Part shown: positions 24,593-37,489 of the stretch, one piece after another
How positions within the stretch are numbered: the stretch's first letter is position 1
Layout of the letters: every line of letters begins with the position of its first letter
Assembly: GCA_037176845.1 (NCBI GenBank)
Contig: JAYKXP010000031.1
Coordinates: 434,001 to 498,000, forward strand
Length of the DNA: 64,000 bases
Source: Paramarasmius palmivorus
Taxonomy: Eukaryota > Basidiomycota > Agaricomycetes > Agaricales > Marasmiaceae
Direction of reading: 5' to 3'
The notes under the pieces: generated by a model
What the model was told of the DNA's origin: nothing
Databases searched by the model: none
The model's input: only the letters and a program-made list of their open reading frames with translations
Program-made: the position numbers and the translations under genes

Positions 24593-27500
24593 ATGCGTGG
24601 AATGGGCCCTGAAAAAATAGCAATAGTGCGTAATCCACTTTTCAGATTCTGCGCCCTACTTCCACTCATCGGCTTCAGGTTGGCATAGCATGCGATCTAC
24701 CGAGCGGGACGTATAGCGACGGGAACCTCGCATTTCAAGAGTTTTTCAACTTTCTTCAAGACCGCGGACAAGCCTATGAAGATATACCCCCAGACCGCCT
24801 GAATATCGAAACGTCAGTTCTCTTGCTTCCTATCCAGGTTGAACGCATCTAAGTCAATTCTATAGATGGCACGGCTCCGGGCTTGGTCACATAAATGTCA
24901 GAAAGGGTTCCTTCTTGAAGGGTATCGATACATTCGACAATCTGGAATTCGGCATTTCTCAGACCGACGCTCAACTTATGGCCCCAGTGACGCGGAAACT
25001 AATTGAAACATGCTTTCTTGCGCTTCTGGACTCCGGAATCGATTACAGGGCGAGGAACGTTGGCTGTTACACTTCTGGAAACTCCTTTGACCTTACGAGC
25101 GTGTCCGATCCAGTAAGTATCCAGTCTTGATAATCTCAGAGTTCTTGCCCTAATGCTAGATTTAGGACGAATACGTAGCCGCCTCCTTCGCGGGGTACCC
25201 ATCTATGGTCGCCAACAGAGTATCATATCATCTAGACCTTTTGGGACCTTCCCTCCCTACAGACACGGCATGTAGTTCAACAATGTCCGCTCTGCACCTT
25301 GCAGTCCAAGCGTTGCATGCCGAAGATTGTGAGGCTGCCGTTGTAGCTGGCTGCCAACTAAACCACCGGTGAGCTCGGTCGAGTCCAAGCACACGAGATT
25401 TCTGACGGGTTGATAGGTTCATGGACTGGATACAATACACGCAAGGAGGCATCTTGTCCCCAGACGGAAAGTGTAAACCCTTTGATGCATCGGCCAACGG
25501 GTAAATAGTTCTAAGCTCTCAGTTGTGTTCTTGCATTAAGCTTGTGGTAGATTTAGTCGAGGGGAAGGTTGTGTGGCGATCATTATCAAACCACTGAATG
25601 CGGCGCTTCGCGATAGCGACCACATTTATGGAACGGTAAGATTGATACAAATGACTTTAGGTTTTGTTTGACTCAATCGTATACTTCATCAGATTTTAGC
25701 TACAGCAATAAATAATTCAGGATCGGCTGCACCCGCAGGTGCGCCAGTTGCCGAGCGCCAGCGGGATGCCATGATTGATGCCTATCGGAGAGCCAATGTA
25801 GACCCGAAAGACGTTGATTACATTGAGCTCCATGCAACTGGGACAGCTAAAGGAGACCCCACTGAAGCAAACTGGGTTGGACAGCATTTCAAACGAGATG
25901 GTGATATCGTCGTGGGCAGTGTGAAGGGGAACCTTGGGTATGCGATTCTTGTCGATTTTTGTCCCGTTTCACTGATTATGACGCACAGACACACCGAAAT
26001 CGCGTCTTTACTGACATCGCTGGCGAAGGTGCTCCACATCTTTCAGCACAAAACCATCCCCCCAAATGTCAATCTTGTTACCCTGAATCCTGCGATCCAT
26101 TGGGAAGAATATCGGCTTCGTGTACCGATGGACTCAGTTCCCCTTCGCACCCATTTGGATAGACCTTCGTTGATCTCGATGGCGAGTTCAGGAATTGGAG
26201 GTGCAAATGGTCATGTTATTCTCGAGGGTCCACCAAAGTCATTGACAAGCGATCAGTGCACTAAATCGTCCAGTCCTACGCTCATCCTAGCCAGCGGGCT
26301 CTCGCCACGAACAACGCTTGCTGTCAGCCAACATATCACTGAAGCTTTGGCCAAAAATCCTGTTGATAGGACTTCGTTGGCCACCATTCTGGGACGAAGG
26401 GCAAAGCAAATGACCTGGAGGACCTTCACTATCGTCTCATCAGATGGTTCCCCAGTTACTTTTCCTTCTCCCGTACTGAGCCCTAGAACCGCTCGGCCTA
26501 TCGTCTTCCTTTTCTCGGGGCAAGGGCCGCAGCACAAAGATAGTAAGCTACGCTCTCTCACACACACACACGAACTTCTCTAAATATGGTTATGTAGTGG
26601 GACGTGAACTGTTTAGTGCTTTCCCTGCGTTCCGTCGAAGTGTTGAAGAAATGGATCGAGTCCATCAACATCTTACTGGGACTTCATTAATCGACGACTA
26701 TGGCCTGTTCACCGGAGACCCGAAGACGCCCGAAAACTGGCCTGTTTCTTTGATTCTTCCTTCAATCACCATATTTCAGCTCGCCCTTTATGACTTGCTC
26801 TCATCTCTTGGTATACGCCCTGACATCGTTATCGGCCACTCTGCAGGGGAAACGGCAGTCTTGCATGCATGTGGTAGCGCAACTAAAGCTATGGCTGTAG
26901 AGTTGTCAATTATACGAGGCCAGACGTTTACTTCCGTCGAACATCTAGGGGGCACTATGGCTGCCTTGTCATGTAGCGCTCGCGAAGCACAGTCCCTCAT
27001 TGACCTCGCATTAGTCTCTGCTTCGAATGAAGTGGTTGAGATTGCCTGTTATAATTCACCGACTGACACTGCAATTGCTGGTCATAGGAGCGCTGTCGAG
27101 CTTGTAGTCAAGGCGGCGCAGGAGCAGGGTATCTTGGCTCGTATCATTCGAACGCAAGTACCGATCCATTCCTCGATGATGGAGGCATGTCGGGCGGAAT
27201 ACTCGCGAAGGTTGGAGGATTTGTTCCGACGGTATCCTGATCCACACCTCCCCAAGATCAAGACTTATTCCACTTTGACGGGAGAACAGTTTATCGATGC
27301 TTTTGATGCGGAATATTTTTGGAAGAATACTCGTGGGCAAGTGCATTTTACCCGAGCGATGCAATCGTTGTCTGAGCTCGGGCCACTTACCATTATCGAG
27401 ATCGCCCCTCATCCAGTCTTGATGTCATATACCTCGGCAATGGTCGATCATTCCTCCGTGGTTCTCCAGTCGGTGAGGCGACCGAGGAATGGCCAGCCTC

Positions 27501-30500
27501 TCACGGAATACGTGAACGTTTTGGAGCTATGCGGCCAGCTGACAATCAACGGCCACAACTGCGTTGACTTCAATGTTCTCAATGGTGGACCATCGTTGTG
27601 CGCTCGGCATACATTGCCCGCGTACCCTTTCATAAAAAGGCACTTTGCTTTGTACCCAGATACACCAGGCGTTGCAAGGCAGTTCGAAGCTCGGAATGGG
27701 CCTCTCAATTGCCGATATCTCAAGGTCAATAAGGAGACCCACCCTATCCTTGCAGAACATGTCATACGAGGACAGTCGATAATGCCTGCAGCGGGATTTA
27801 TCGAAATGGTGAGTATTGTTTCATCGACGAGACTGCCAGCGACTGATGTTCCCAAAGGCGCTTGAGTTCGGTGCAACTGCGCTTATGAATGTCGAGATGC
27901 GCTCTATATTGTCCCTGTCTTCTGAGAAACCCGTTCCTGTACAGGTTATAGCAGAAGGATGCTATTGGAAGGTGGTCTCATTGTCACCCTCATTAAGCCA
28001 CAATGCAAGAAGCAAATCATATAATAAGGTGATACAGCTGCTTCTCTCTTCGTTTCGTTGATGTTCTAATACGAGGGACAGAAAACTGAGAGACTACATG
28101 CCGATGGCTATATGTCTTTTGAGGAGCCGCAAACTGCCGAGGCCATCGATATTTGTGCTATTCACGCAAGGTGTAGTAATGAAATTAGTGGAGAAGGTTA
28201 GTTGAGGAACACGAAGCAATACTCTGGAGTCTTACTTTTCCATCAGACTTCTATTCAAGTCTGGTTCACGCGGAGTTTGGCCTGCCATTTAGGCGATTGG
28301 TGAATCTACGTTATTGTCCTGTTAATGGCGAGGCTTTGTCCACAATACAGGGCCTTGACAACACTCTATCCGGGTGAGTACAACTTGTTCGTTCATCGGC
28401 GTTGGTAACTCAGTACTCAGGGACAACGTCCAGAGAAGGGAATTACGTGATTCATCCAGCCATTCTTGATGCTTGTTTTCATGCATCCGCTTTTCCGTCT
28501 TTTACTGGCGATCACAACCCGTTCATCTACTATCTTCCTGCGGGGGTAGACACAGTTCTGCTACATAGTCCCTCCACATGTAGGAACAACCTACAGTTTA
28601 TTTATGCCTACCTCAAAGTAACCCTTTGGAATCCAGGTGTGTCAAATTCTGGTTGCTTGGTTTGTTAGGCATCTTTTGACGCCTCTGTAGACTTTATCTC
28701 CCAAGATATCACGATCTCGGACGGCTTTGGCGTTCCTCTTATGACTCTCAAAGGATTTAAAATAGACAAGCATCGATTGAGTCCTCCAGTGAACCCGTCT
28801 CGTGCATTCGAGGTCGCGTGGAAGCCTGTTGAGGATCATCTCACTTCTGAAAAGCAGCTTTTCAAGACGGATAGTGTGTTTTACACTTATAGCGCCGGAG
28901 CTGAAGCTCAATTGCAAGGGCAGCTCAATGAACTCGATACAGCGTGCGCACTGGATGTGTGGATTCTATCACAACATGGAGATGATGGGAATACTTGTCT
29001 AGGCCTATTGCGTGCCGTCCAGCGTGAATTCCCACTTTGGATGTTTCACGTTGTGTTATTTCCCGTGTCCTTTACGCTGGACGCTAGCCTTCGCCATCTT
29101 AAGGCTCTTCCACAGAGTCTCTCGGAAGAGCCTGAACTATTCATCACCGAATCTGGCGATACCCTGGTTTCGAGGCTTGAAGTAGTCGGTCGCGTAGACA
29201 CGACAAGGGAAGAAAATCCTCGCAAACCGCGCGATCCAGGCCACACCCTCATTCGAGTAGATGCTCAGATCACTGCCGGCCAAAGCACTGTGTTTGTGGG
29301 CAACTCCTCGAGCGAACATTCCGTGATCGGATTCTCACCCGAAACTATCCAGGGCGATTATGCTGTCGCTCCATACATCATCGCAGATGTACCTCTTCGT
29401 CTCATACCCGTCATTCGCAAATCTCTACCTACCATTCCTGGTTTATTGATAGCAATCATGGCCCTTGGACCCGGTGCTTTACGGTCTTTGGATTTTATAC
29501 GATCGCTATCTATCCTGTTAACTCACGCAGATACGGTCATTGGGCGTTCGATCGCACACACATGCTCCAAGTACGGAATACCACTCACAAAGGCTTGCGA
29601 GAACATCCGACTCTCTGAGCTTTGCGCTCTCGGAAGACATCGCTTCGATCTAGTCGTCTCGGGGTATGAGGAACCAAACCACATTCAGCTCATGTCAACA
29701 TTACTGAAGCTCGACCGAGGAAGGTGTTTTCTTTGGAATGGGCAGGATACGCGTCAGGCTATCTTTCATGAGCCGGGTTTAGTGCAAGAGGCTCTGAAAA
29801 TGTTGGTCAGCCATGTCAATGATGGCGACTTGCCTGAAATGGAGCATTATGACATCAATTCCCACGCACAAGTCACCGCTACGAAAGTGCGGAGACAGTA
29901 TCATCCACATCGCGCCTATCTGGTACTTGGTGGTATTGGGAGCCTCGGATTACAAATTGCACTTTATCTGTACCAAGTGAGTAATTCATTGTGTGTTGTA
30001 CATCCAGAAACTAATCTGCAATAGAATGGCGCTAGACATATCATATTGACCTCGCGATCCGGGTATAACACCATCACTCGCAGCGCTAATATCAGCCTGA
30101 AAAAGATAGTCCATTATCTGAGGAGCTTCGAGGATCTCGATATTCAGTTTGTCGCTGTAAATGGCTCGTCTCAAGCGGAAATGCGAAAGTTAGTGCAGTC
30201 GCTTTCCATCCCGGTGGCCGGGTGCTTCATTTTAAGCGCAGTTTTGGCAGATGCACCTTTTCAGAATATTCCACAGCACTCGTTCTCCCAATCCCACAAT
30301 GCGAAAACAGGTGTTCTACGAACACTCATGGAGACTATCGACGTGCACCAGCTCGACTTCCTAGTGGCTTTTTCTTCTGTCTCAGGGACCATAGGAAATC
30401 AGGGGCAAGCAAACTATGCTGCGTAAGGGCTTTGCTTTGTTTCGACTTCGTATTTCGACCTGACTCCTCACCTAGTGCAAATACCGCTATGGAAGGTTTG

Positions 30501-32500
30501 ATAGACACGATTCCTAATGGCATTTCATTTATATGTCCCGGTATTCTTGACTCGTCTCTAATGCTAGGCACCGGTGCTGCAGAGAAGAACCGCGCTCTGC
30601 GATCTGTGATACCGTGGTCTATTTCTGCAGAAGGTAATGTTCAATACCCGACGAGTGTATTAATAACTCACGAAACTACAGACATGATTGTGTGGCTTGA
30701 CGATGCCATTCAACTGCTTCTCTCGGGGCAGAAGGTTTCTAGATATGTCCCAGACCTCGACTGGGATACCGCGGAGCGAGTTCACGGGCTACCTCGTCTG
30801 GCCCGGCATCTTGCTGCGGCTCCAGAGACTGAAGATCCCTTGACTTCTCTTCCGGACGATCGGTTCGAGGCCGTCCGTAATATCATACAGAAAACGCTGA
30901 AAATACCCCGTGAAGATTTCCAGGACGATATACCTCTTACTTCGTATGGGTTGGATTCATTATCTGCATCTCGCATTTCGGTTCTCCTACGCCAATACCT
31001 CGTTCTTACCCAGATTCAACTTCTAGCTGATATCTCAGCCAAAGACATTTTCAGAAGGATGTCTGATACATTGGCGGATTCCGGAACAGAAACTGAGCAG
31101 AATATTACGGAGAAGACGGTTTCTGCATCAATTTGGGACTCACCTGTGGCTGTTCTAGAGAGACTATTTGATGAACTGCAGGATGATCTCTGCGCCACCG
31201 GGGCAAAGCCATTGGTTACATCCTTGGAAACTGTCCTCGTCACTGGAAGTACTGGCGCAGTTGGAAATGATGTCGTCTTCCAGCTCCTATCTAATCCTAA
31301 AGTTAAACGAATATATGCCCTCAATCGGAAGGTATCTGGAACATCACTCGACAGTCGTCAAGCTCTCGCCTTTTCTACATACGGTTTCTCACCAGCCCTT
31401 GTCAATTCTCCTAAACTCGTTCTGTTGGAGGGAGACCTATCCTTGCCGCAATTTGGCCTGCAGTGTTCTCAGTACGACGATGTGAGTGCAAGAACATTGC
31501 TTTCGTGAAGCTTAGCCTCGATACTCACCGAAGGTTCTGTAGCTATCCCGGCATCTCACACACATCATTCATGCAGCGTGGAAGATCAATTTCATGGCTC
31601 CTCTCTCGGAGTTCAGTGATCTCCTCGCCGGGATAACAAATTTACTTCGCATGTGTGCCCGTTTGGGGGCTTCACTGACATTCATCAGTACCATCGCAGT
31701 ATACTTTGGTGAGCAGTCTTGAGCATGGTTTCCTGAGACCTTGCTGACATGTCCCTCAGGCGCGAATGTGTCTGGTGCAGCCCCCGAGGAACCGATACCC
31801 GATCCTACTAGCGTTGAGCTGACCGGAGGATACATGCAGTCAAAATGGATAGCCGAAAGACTTGTTCAACTGTCCTATGAGAAGCTAGGAGTGCACGGGA
31901 ATGTGCTTCGTCTGGGTCTAATCAGCGGCAGTTCCAATGGCGCCTGGAATAGCCACCACTGGTTCCCGGCTTTGGTTCAGTCAGGAGCATATGTTGGATG
32001 CTTGCCTGATGGACACGGGGTGCGTGCGTTGTAAACTATTTTCGGTCATGGCTAATGATATTTGCTAGACTGCATCCTGGATTCCTCTCGACCTCGCTGC
32101 CACCGCTATAATAGAATGCTATTCGCGACAAAAAGAGACCATTCACATCATCCACCCGTCGCCAACGTCCTGGAGTATCGTCGTTTCAGCGATCGCCAAA
32201 TCCATGAATATTCCCGTGGTTCCGTTGGACGAGTGGCTGGCACGGGTGGAGCATTTGAGTCGGATGGAATCGTCGTCTTCGACTAGAGAATATGAGAAAA
32301 TGGCTGCTCTTCCCTTGTTGGACTATTATCGAGAGGGTCCAAAATACGTCTCCAGATATGAGCAGCCTGAGAGTCTGGGTCTTCTTCCCGTTGTCGCATG
32401 CGGAAAGATGCAGATCTTGAGCTCGGATTGTCGGTCAATTGAGAAGGATGTGGATTCGTGGATTCGTTACTGGAAAGGATCTGGGTTCCTTTCCGTTTAG
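24593..32500 (+). CDS. Reducing polyketide synthase KS-AT-DH-KR-ACP-R
   Basis: This is an iterative type I PKS of about 2,200-2,300 residues with many small introns. The short exon 1 (MRGMGPEKIAI) splices to VGIACDLPSG. KS: catalytic Cys in DTACSS, His in ELHATGTAKGDPTE and in GSVKGNLGHTE. AT: serine in GHSAGE, with the preceding FLFSGQGPQ. DH: HVIRGQSIMP (H-x-x-x-G-x-x-x-x-P) and the Asp motif HPAILDACFH. KR: LVLGGIGSLG dinucleotide loop, and S and Y in FSSVSG...NYAA. ACP: YGLDSLSA with the phosphopantetheine serine. The C-terminal domain begins VLVTGSTGAVGN and contains Y-M-Q-S-K (Y-x-x-x-K); it is a thioester-reductase-type domain, about 31215-32500. I see no ER or methyltransferase; the linker at 28750-29850 is long and may be a structural pseudo-KR. 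Expected product: an unsaturated or hydroxylated chain released reductively. The start at 24593 could instead be the ATG at 24602. The frame looks intact throughout. Confidence 0.9.
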
Positions 32501-32887
32501 TTTTTAGGATGTACATTTTGTCAATACACGTATTAATAGGGAAGTGTGCAAACTTACCTGTTTCGACGTAGACGAGCTTTGACTCAGAGTGCCTGCGGCT
32601 GTTGCTGTCATTTCGCTTTGAATCAAAAGTGGAATTAAAGGCATACTTAGGTGTACATGACAAAACAAGCTCAAGGGCTACTCACGATACCATGATTAAA
32701 GTGCTCTCCTCTTACTGCCGACCCGAGCCCTCCTCAGTCGTCTTTGCAAGATTAAAGGAGGGACTTCAACGAACCAAAGAGGAAATTCAACTTATTGCAT
32801 ATCGTTCGGGAGCGACATCCGCAGACACCACTCATGCCGCTCTGAATTACCATACACCACTGGCACATACACTATACCGTCGCACAA

Positions 32888-32922
32888 CTTCAACGTTCAA
32901 CGTTCAACGTTCAACATTCGAC
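32888..32922. repeat. 7-base tandem repeat (GTTCAAC)
   Basis: Four to five copies of a 7-base unit, CTTCAAC / GTTCAAC x3 / ATTCGAC, the outer units diverged. This is a short minisatellite in non-coding sequence. Confidence 0.8.
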
Positions 32923-35175
32923 CGCGACACCGCCCCTCTTATCCTGGACCCTCCACCAAATACCAAATTTGTCGTGTTGCAACATAGTCGGGTTTTTGAC
33001 GTTCTTCCACATGGCTCATGCTGGTCAAGTTCTGCCCGCCAGATGACCTCCGGCATATCTTTTGCATCTTCGCTCTCCCAAGCAACCATCTACATCCGAT
33101 ATACTCTGCAAGAAGAGACACTTATCACCCTATTTCGAATTGAGAACGGGACGAAAGGGAAAGGGTGTGTTGAAAGGAACCTTGGTACTCGCAACCGGGA
33201 ACCCTCATACGTATGTCTTCAATGGTGACAATGGTGCGTCGTCCGCAGATTCTATATCAAGGACCATCTCATGCTGACTATTATCTAGTACAACTCTTCA
33301 ACTTGACACAACATCGTCTTGTATCCCCTTGCACCAACTGCTTGAGCTGTCGGCGCTCAAATGCTCGTCGGGAAGCTTAGCGTAGCGTATGGACAAGGCT
33401 TAAAATCTAGAAAACAGATCTTTCATGGGGGTGATTTATCGTGCGTGCATCTACGTACATCAATCTAAACTTTTCGCTCACACCTCAAACTTATGTACAG
33501 GAACATCATTCAAGATTGACCGCCCTTCCTAGCTCATATCGACCATCGATGCTATACAATTGTGAACAGCTATACGATATCATCGATGCGAAGACGGACA
33601 TAGTACTGCGAATTCTGGGCGGCCTTTGCCATGTTCCTCACTGCACATTACCAATGAATGCATCTAGAGATCATCAGGGACGAAGAGCCGCTCACCTAAG
33701 TCTTCTGTACGACAAGTTCACCCCAGAACCGCAATACATCCAACGTTGACAGCTGGAAGAGAACCCAAGCACCACAGAACGACTTGATAGCTCCAGGCTC
33801 ATGTGGCCCCAATGCTGTTTCCGCAGAGGTCATTACAAGACGTTATCCGCATCTTTTTCGTATTCGGCTTATACAAACTTCTAGGAGATGTGATCATACG
33901 TACGACACTGGCTGCGGAGGCTCAGGCGACATATGCATTACCGCAAACTGGCTTCCATCGCTGTTCGGAAGTAGGCTTTAAACCAACACCGGTTGGATAT
34001 CTACACGAGGAGTGTAACTACTGCTGCCTATCATAAGCACACAGCATCATAAATCAGCAAATCCCGAGCTCACTGATTCACGCTGTATGGGCATGTTCTG
34101 CGACCCCATTTCTTTCCGACTGGCGCGAAGCTGATCATCTTCCCTTGACTCCACTTTCAACGCTGTAGGAGTCATTGATTAGTCGCCAATAAAATGCTGG
34201 AGCTTCGAATGACTGACAGCCTGCTGTGAACGCTTTGTGTTTTGACGAGACTTGTGACCATCCTTGGCACTAGTCCGTCGCCTTACACAAGATATCCACT
34301 TACGTGGCTTAGGAAGCGGGACATTTGCGATCCAGAATCGACGGCGTCCGATGACTGTAACACAATAGCTTCCTGCAATCACCGCAGTGGACGCGGCGAA
34401 GTGCGACAGAGGACAGATGTTGTAGAGCACGGGTGTACAAGCCAATTTCACGTTCACCGTTCACATCGACAGCCAATGGCAAGGTGACTTTAAGACGAGC
34501 AACACGTCCCTTATCTACATCGTCGTCCGCGCTGGGATGGAGGGGAGGCCTAGGAGGCTGAACAACTCCAGTACAACTTCACGACTCGGACAATAGTCAC
34601 CTGTCCTCGATGTCAGTCATCTGGCAAGCACCCCAGAACTGTACCATTGTCATCTTTCTCCATTTATCCCGATGTTCTCGTTGGCGAGCTCCCATTCAGA
34701 GTTTAGAACTCGAGGTTAGCGTCCTGACACTCAACCTTAGGTACGTACTCGCATTTGCGTTCATACTGCAAAATGACCCCAGACTTTCTCCGTACAGGCA
34801 CATTCCGTCATCACGCTCATGAAATGGCAGCCAGAATGCCCCGTGAGGCATGTTGTGCAAACTCTGCGTTGTGCCTTTTAGTTCCGGTCTCATCCTAGCT
34901 GCTAAGGTTGAACATCTCCAGCTCAACATGCTGAAAGGGCACATGTTGTTCACTCCGAAAATTTGATAATGACGCTAAGTTAGCGTAAGGCATCTCACTG
35001 CGTTCACTATAATCCAGCAGCAGGTCAGTGACTGACAGTGAACATGGTTCTTGCCCTGTCAAGGATTTCTACGCCGCTGGCTTCTTGGGGGTGGAGTGCA
35101 AGAGTTACCAATTGCCACCTCGGCTCAATTTGAAGCCTGAAATGCAACAGCGTGGGCTATCTACCTCAGTTTCCC

Positions 35176-35182
35176 TATAAAA
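35176..35182 (+). promoter_or_regulatory. TATA box of the 35.2-kb gene
   Basis: TATAAAA lies 71 bases upstream of the ATG at 35247. The in-frame upstream start at 35190 would be inside the core promoter, so 35247 is preferred. Confidence 0.55.
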
Positions 35183-35246
35183 GGTCGCTGTGGTACTGTC
35201 CAAAAAGCTCAGATTAATTCCACTGAGTTATCGACACAAGAATCCA

Positions 35247-36075
35247 ATGGCCCACGTCCAAACTGCTGGTGAGTTCCTAGTAGACAAGATCAGAAAAATA
35301 TGCAAGCTGAAGCCTACCACAGAAGAAAAAGAACTGATTGCCAAATGGAACGCGGGTGACTACTCTGCCGAAGGTTGGGTTAACAAGTGACTTTGATAAC
35401 TCGTCGAGACAACAGTGTACTAAAAATCTTCTTTCTCTTTCCACCATCTTCAGTACGGAGGGCCTCACGGAAGAAGCACTCAATGGCTTAGCTCTGTTCA
35501 ATACCAGGAAATGTTGGTTCATGCTTTCATATATTTGGCATCCACCTTCTCACATTTTACCGTACAGACTTCGGCACTGATAATCTTGACGAAACGGAGC
35601 TGCCCACGGTCTCTGATACGGACGTTGCTGCACTGTTGAAGAACTTCCTTGCTGAAGCATCTGGTGATGCCCGCATGGGTGTCACAACTGGCAGGGTCAA
35701 CAACGTCCCTGCCGTTATTGCTGAGGTGTTCCACAACTTTGCGCCTGGTTTTGGGCGCTTCCGAGTTGTTTTTGAACGTCAGGGCTCTGCGGGGAATGCT
35801 AGTATCAATGGTAAAGTGATGTATTATATGCTGTGGAGATGTGACTAATGACTGGGTTCCATAAAGGTCGGGTACGCTGGACAACTGGCAGCGCCGTCTC
35901 GGGCACGTATGGTCCCGCGGTCCTTCAGAACGATCCTCCGGGTCCTCAACGTCAGGTGGTTCTCAGCGCGACGACGACGAGTGTTCCTCCGTCGCCGAGG
36001 TTGCAGTTTTCTGGTCCCTCTGGCACGCTTACTTTCACGACGACATTCAGAGCCAACGGACGCTACCAGGCCTAG
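35247..36075 (+). CDS. Uncharacterised spliced gene, 216 aa
   Basis: I do not recognise this protein. Four exons (35247-35386, 35454-35512, 35568-35810, 35867-36075) join in frame to exactly 217 codons, each intron having GT-AG ends and 50-70 nt, which is good evidence that it is real. The N-terminal third is helical and charged (AGEFLVDKIRKICKLKPTTE). The middle contains RVNNVPAVIAEVFHNFAPGF. The C-terminal 70 residues alternate Ser/Thr/Val/Gly with aromatic residues and look beta-rich (VRWTTGSAVSGTYGP, TLTFTTTFRANGRY). There is no signal peptide, cysteine pattern or membrane helix. A good TATA box precedes it. It stands alone between gene-poor stretches, 2.7 kb past the polyketide synthase; membership in that cluster is not supported. 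Confidence 0.7.
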
Positions 36076-37489
36076 TATTTTGCAGCCCCTTTGTTGTCTT
36101 TGTAACAGTATAAAGGAACATACTTTATCAGTTCGAGCTGACAGTGATAGCTCCACACGGAACCGGTATATTCGATGCTGCATATTTGTCAGTATGGGAG
36201 AGTAATCGAGGGTGAAGAACTTACAGAACAAGGCTATATCAGCCACTGATGCGATCTTTTGAAATTGCGACATTGATTGGATACTAGTGAGGCGTCGGAA
36301 TATTTAAACACGAGAATAATCAATATCAGATTGCTTATCGGGTAGGCGTATGTGCACATACCGAAGCATTATAATTAAAAGTTCACCTTACGGGGTGGTG
36401 GCTTTGCTGTTGTGACTAATAGTGTGAATAAATATACCAATCGGTTCAACAAGGGTGACATACCTAGCGGGTGGGCGACCCGAGTTTTGGCGAATGGCTA
36501 GATATATGAATCATATATTGGGTACGCGTTCTAAGATCTAAACCTTGGGGTGCCTATGTGTCTTCATCAGCAATCCCTGTGTTCGGGAATCTTCGGCGGA
36601 CTCAAATTTTTGTGCAGGAAATCAATTAATATTGCAGGTTTATAAGAGACGATTTAGGCGTAGAATACTCATTCATACTACGAAGAGAGATGACGCGACG
36701 CGAAATAGTACTTAGATGAGATTTTTCCACAGTTACTCGGTGCCACTCGTGAATGGCACATGACGAAATTTTCAGGACTCAGTACTGTACTCAGGTCCCA
36801 TCTCGGGCCCAGCAACTCTGACAGTGATAGAGAGTTGGGCAGATGGCTTCTCCCGTCCTCATGGGGAAATTACATATACAGCAGCTGTTCCCCTTCTCTG
36901 CTCTCTACCTTCGTCGCCTCCCATGTCCTTTTTCCAGGGATCCCATCGGCTTGCCATTGAAGGCGGGACATTCTCGTCTGTTGGTAGGGACCAGGTCAAT
37001 ATAACACAGTGCTCGCACCACAGGGAAGGAAGAAAACGGACGATTCTGGACGAGGCACGTTGTCAAGCAAATATGAGACCGGTGCTTTACTCATTCCTGT
37101 GTACTTCAGTACCAGGAGATTCCGATGGGAAAGGTTTATCTCAAGCTGAAACTCGCAGAGACCAACGTGAAGATAGAGTATAAAAAAGAATGGAGAAATG
37201 TAGATGCTCGTCGAACCATTCACACTGCTAGGATCCGCGGGGAAGACAAAGATGAAGAGTTTTTGCACATCCAATACAGTGGTCGTGATGCCGCCAAAGT
37301 GAGGATGATGCTCCTTATCCAGTAGATGTGATCGCCGACCTCTATCGGTGTAGGCATGCAAACTCGACTTTGATGCCTTCTCCGCTGTCAAGTAAGCCGC
37401 GGATACTTCAAATATTGGACATCGTGTTCTGACAATAATTTAGGGATACCGACTCCCTTCAGCTATTTGGCTACAGCAACATCAATGCA
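36076..37489. other. Intergenic region with a possible upstream exon
   Basis: This stretch holds no gene that I can support with confidence. One open frame, 37125-37325 plus (MGKVYLKLKLAET...), is rich in charged residues but has no partner exon. A short exon at about 37355-37391 (reading KLDFDAFSAVK) would splice in frame to the exon beginning about 37445 and may extend the next gene upstream. Confidence 0.4.

Larger units (their letters stand above)
32501..35246. other. Gene-poor stretch downstream of the PKS
   Basis: About 2.7 kb without a gene that I can support. Open frames on both strands (for example 32602-33228 plus, 33441-33749 plus, 34179-34457 minus) are short, lack motifs and do not connect through plausible splice sites. 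It contains a short 7-base tandem repeat at about 32888-32922. It may hold decayed sequence. Confidence 0.5.

Noticed and set aside
32602..33228. 208-codon plus-strand frame downstream of the PKS
   Set aside because: It spans the 7-base tandem repeat, has no domain and no splice partners; likely fortuitous.
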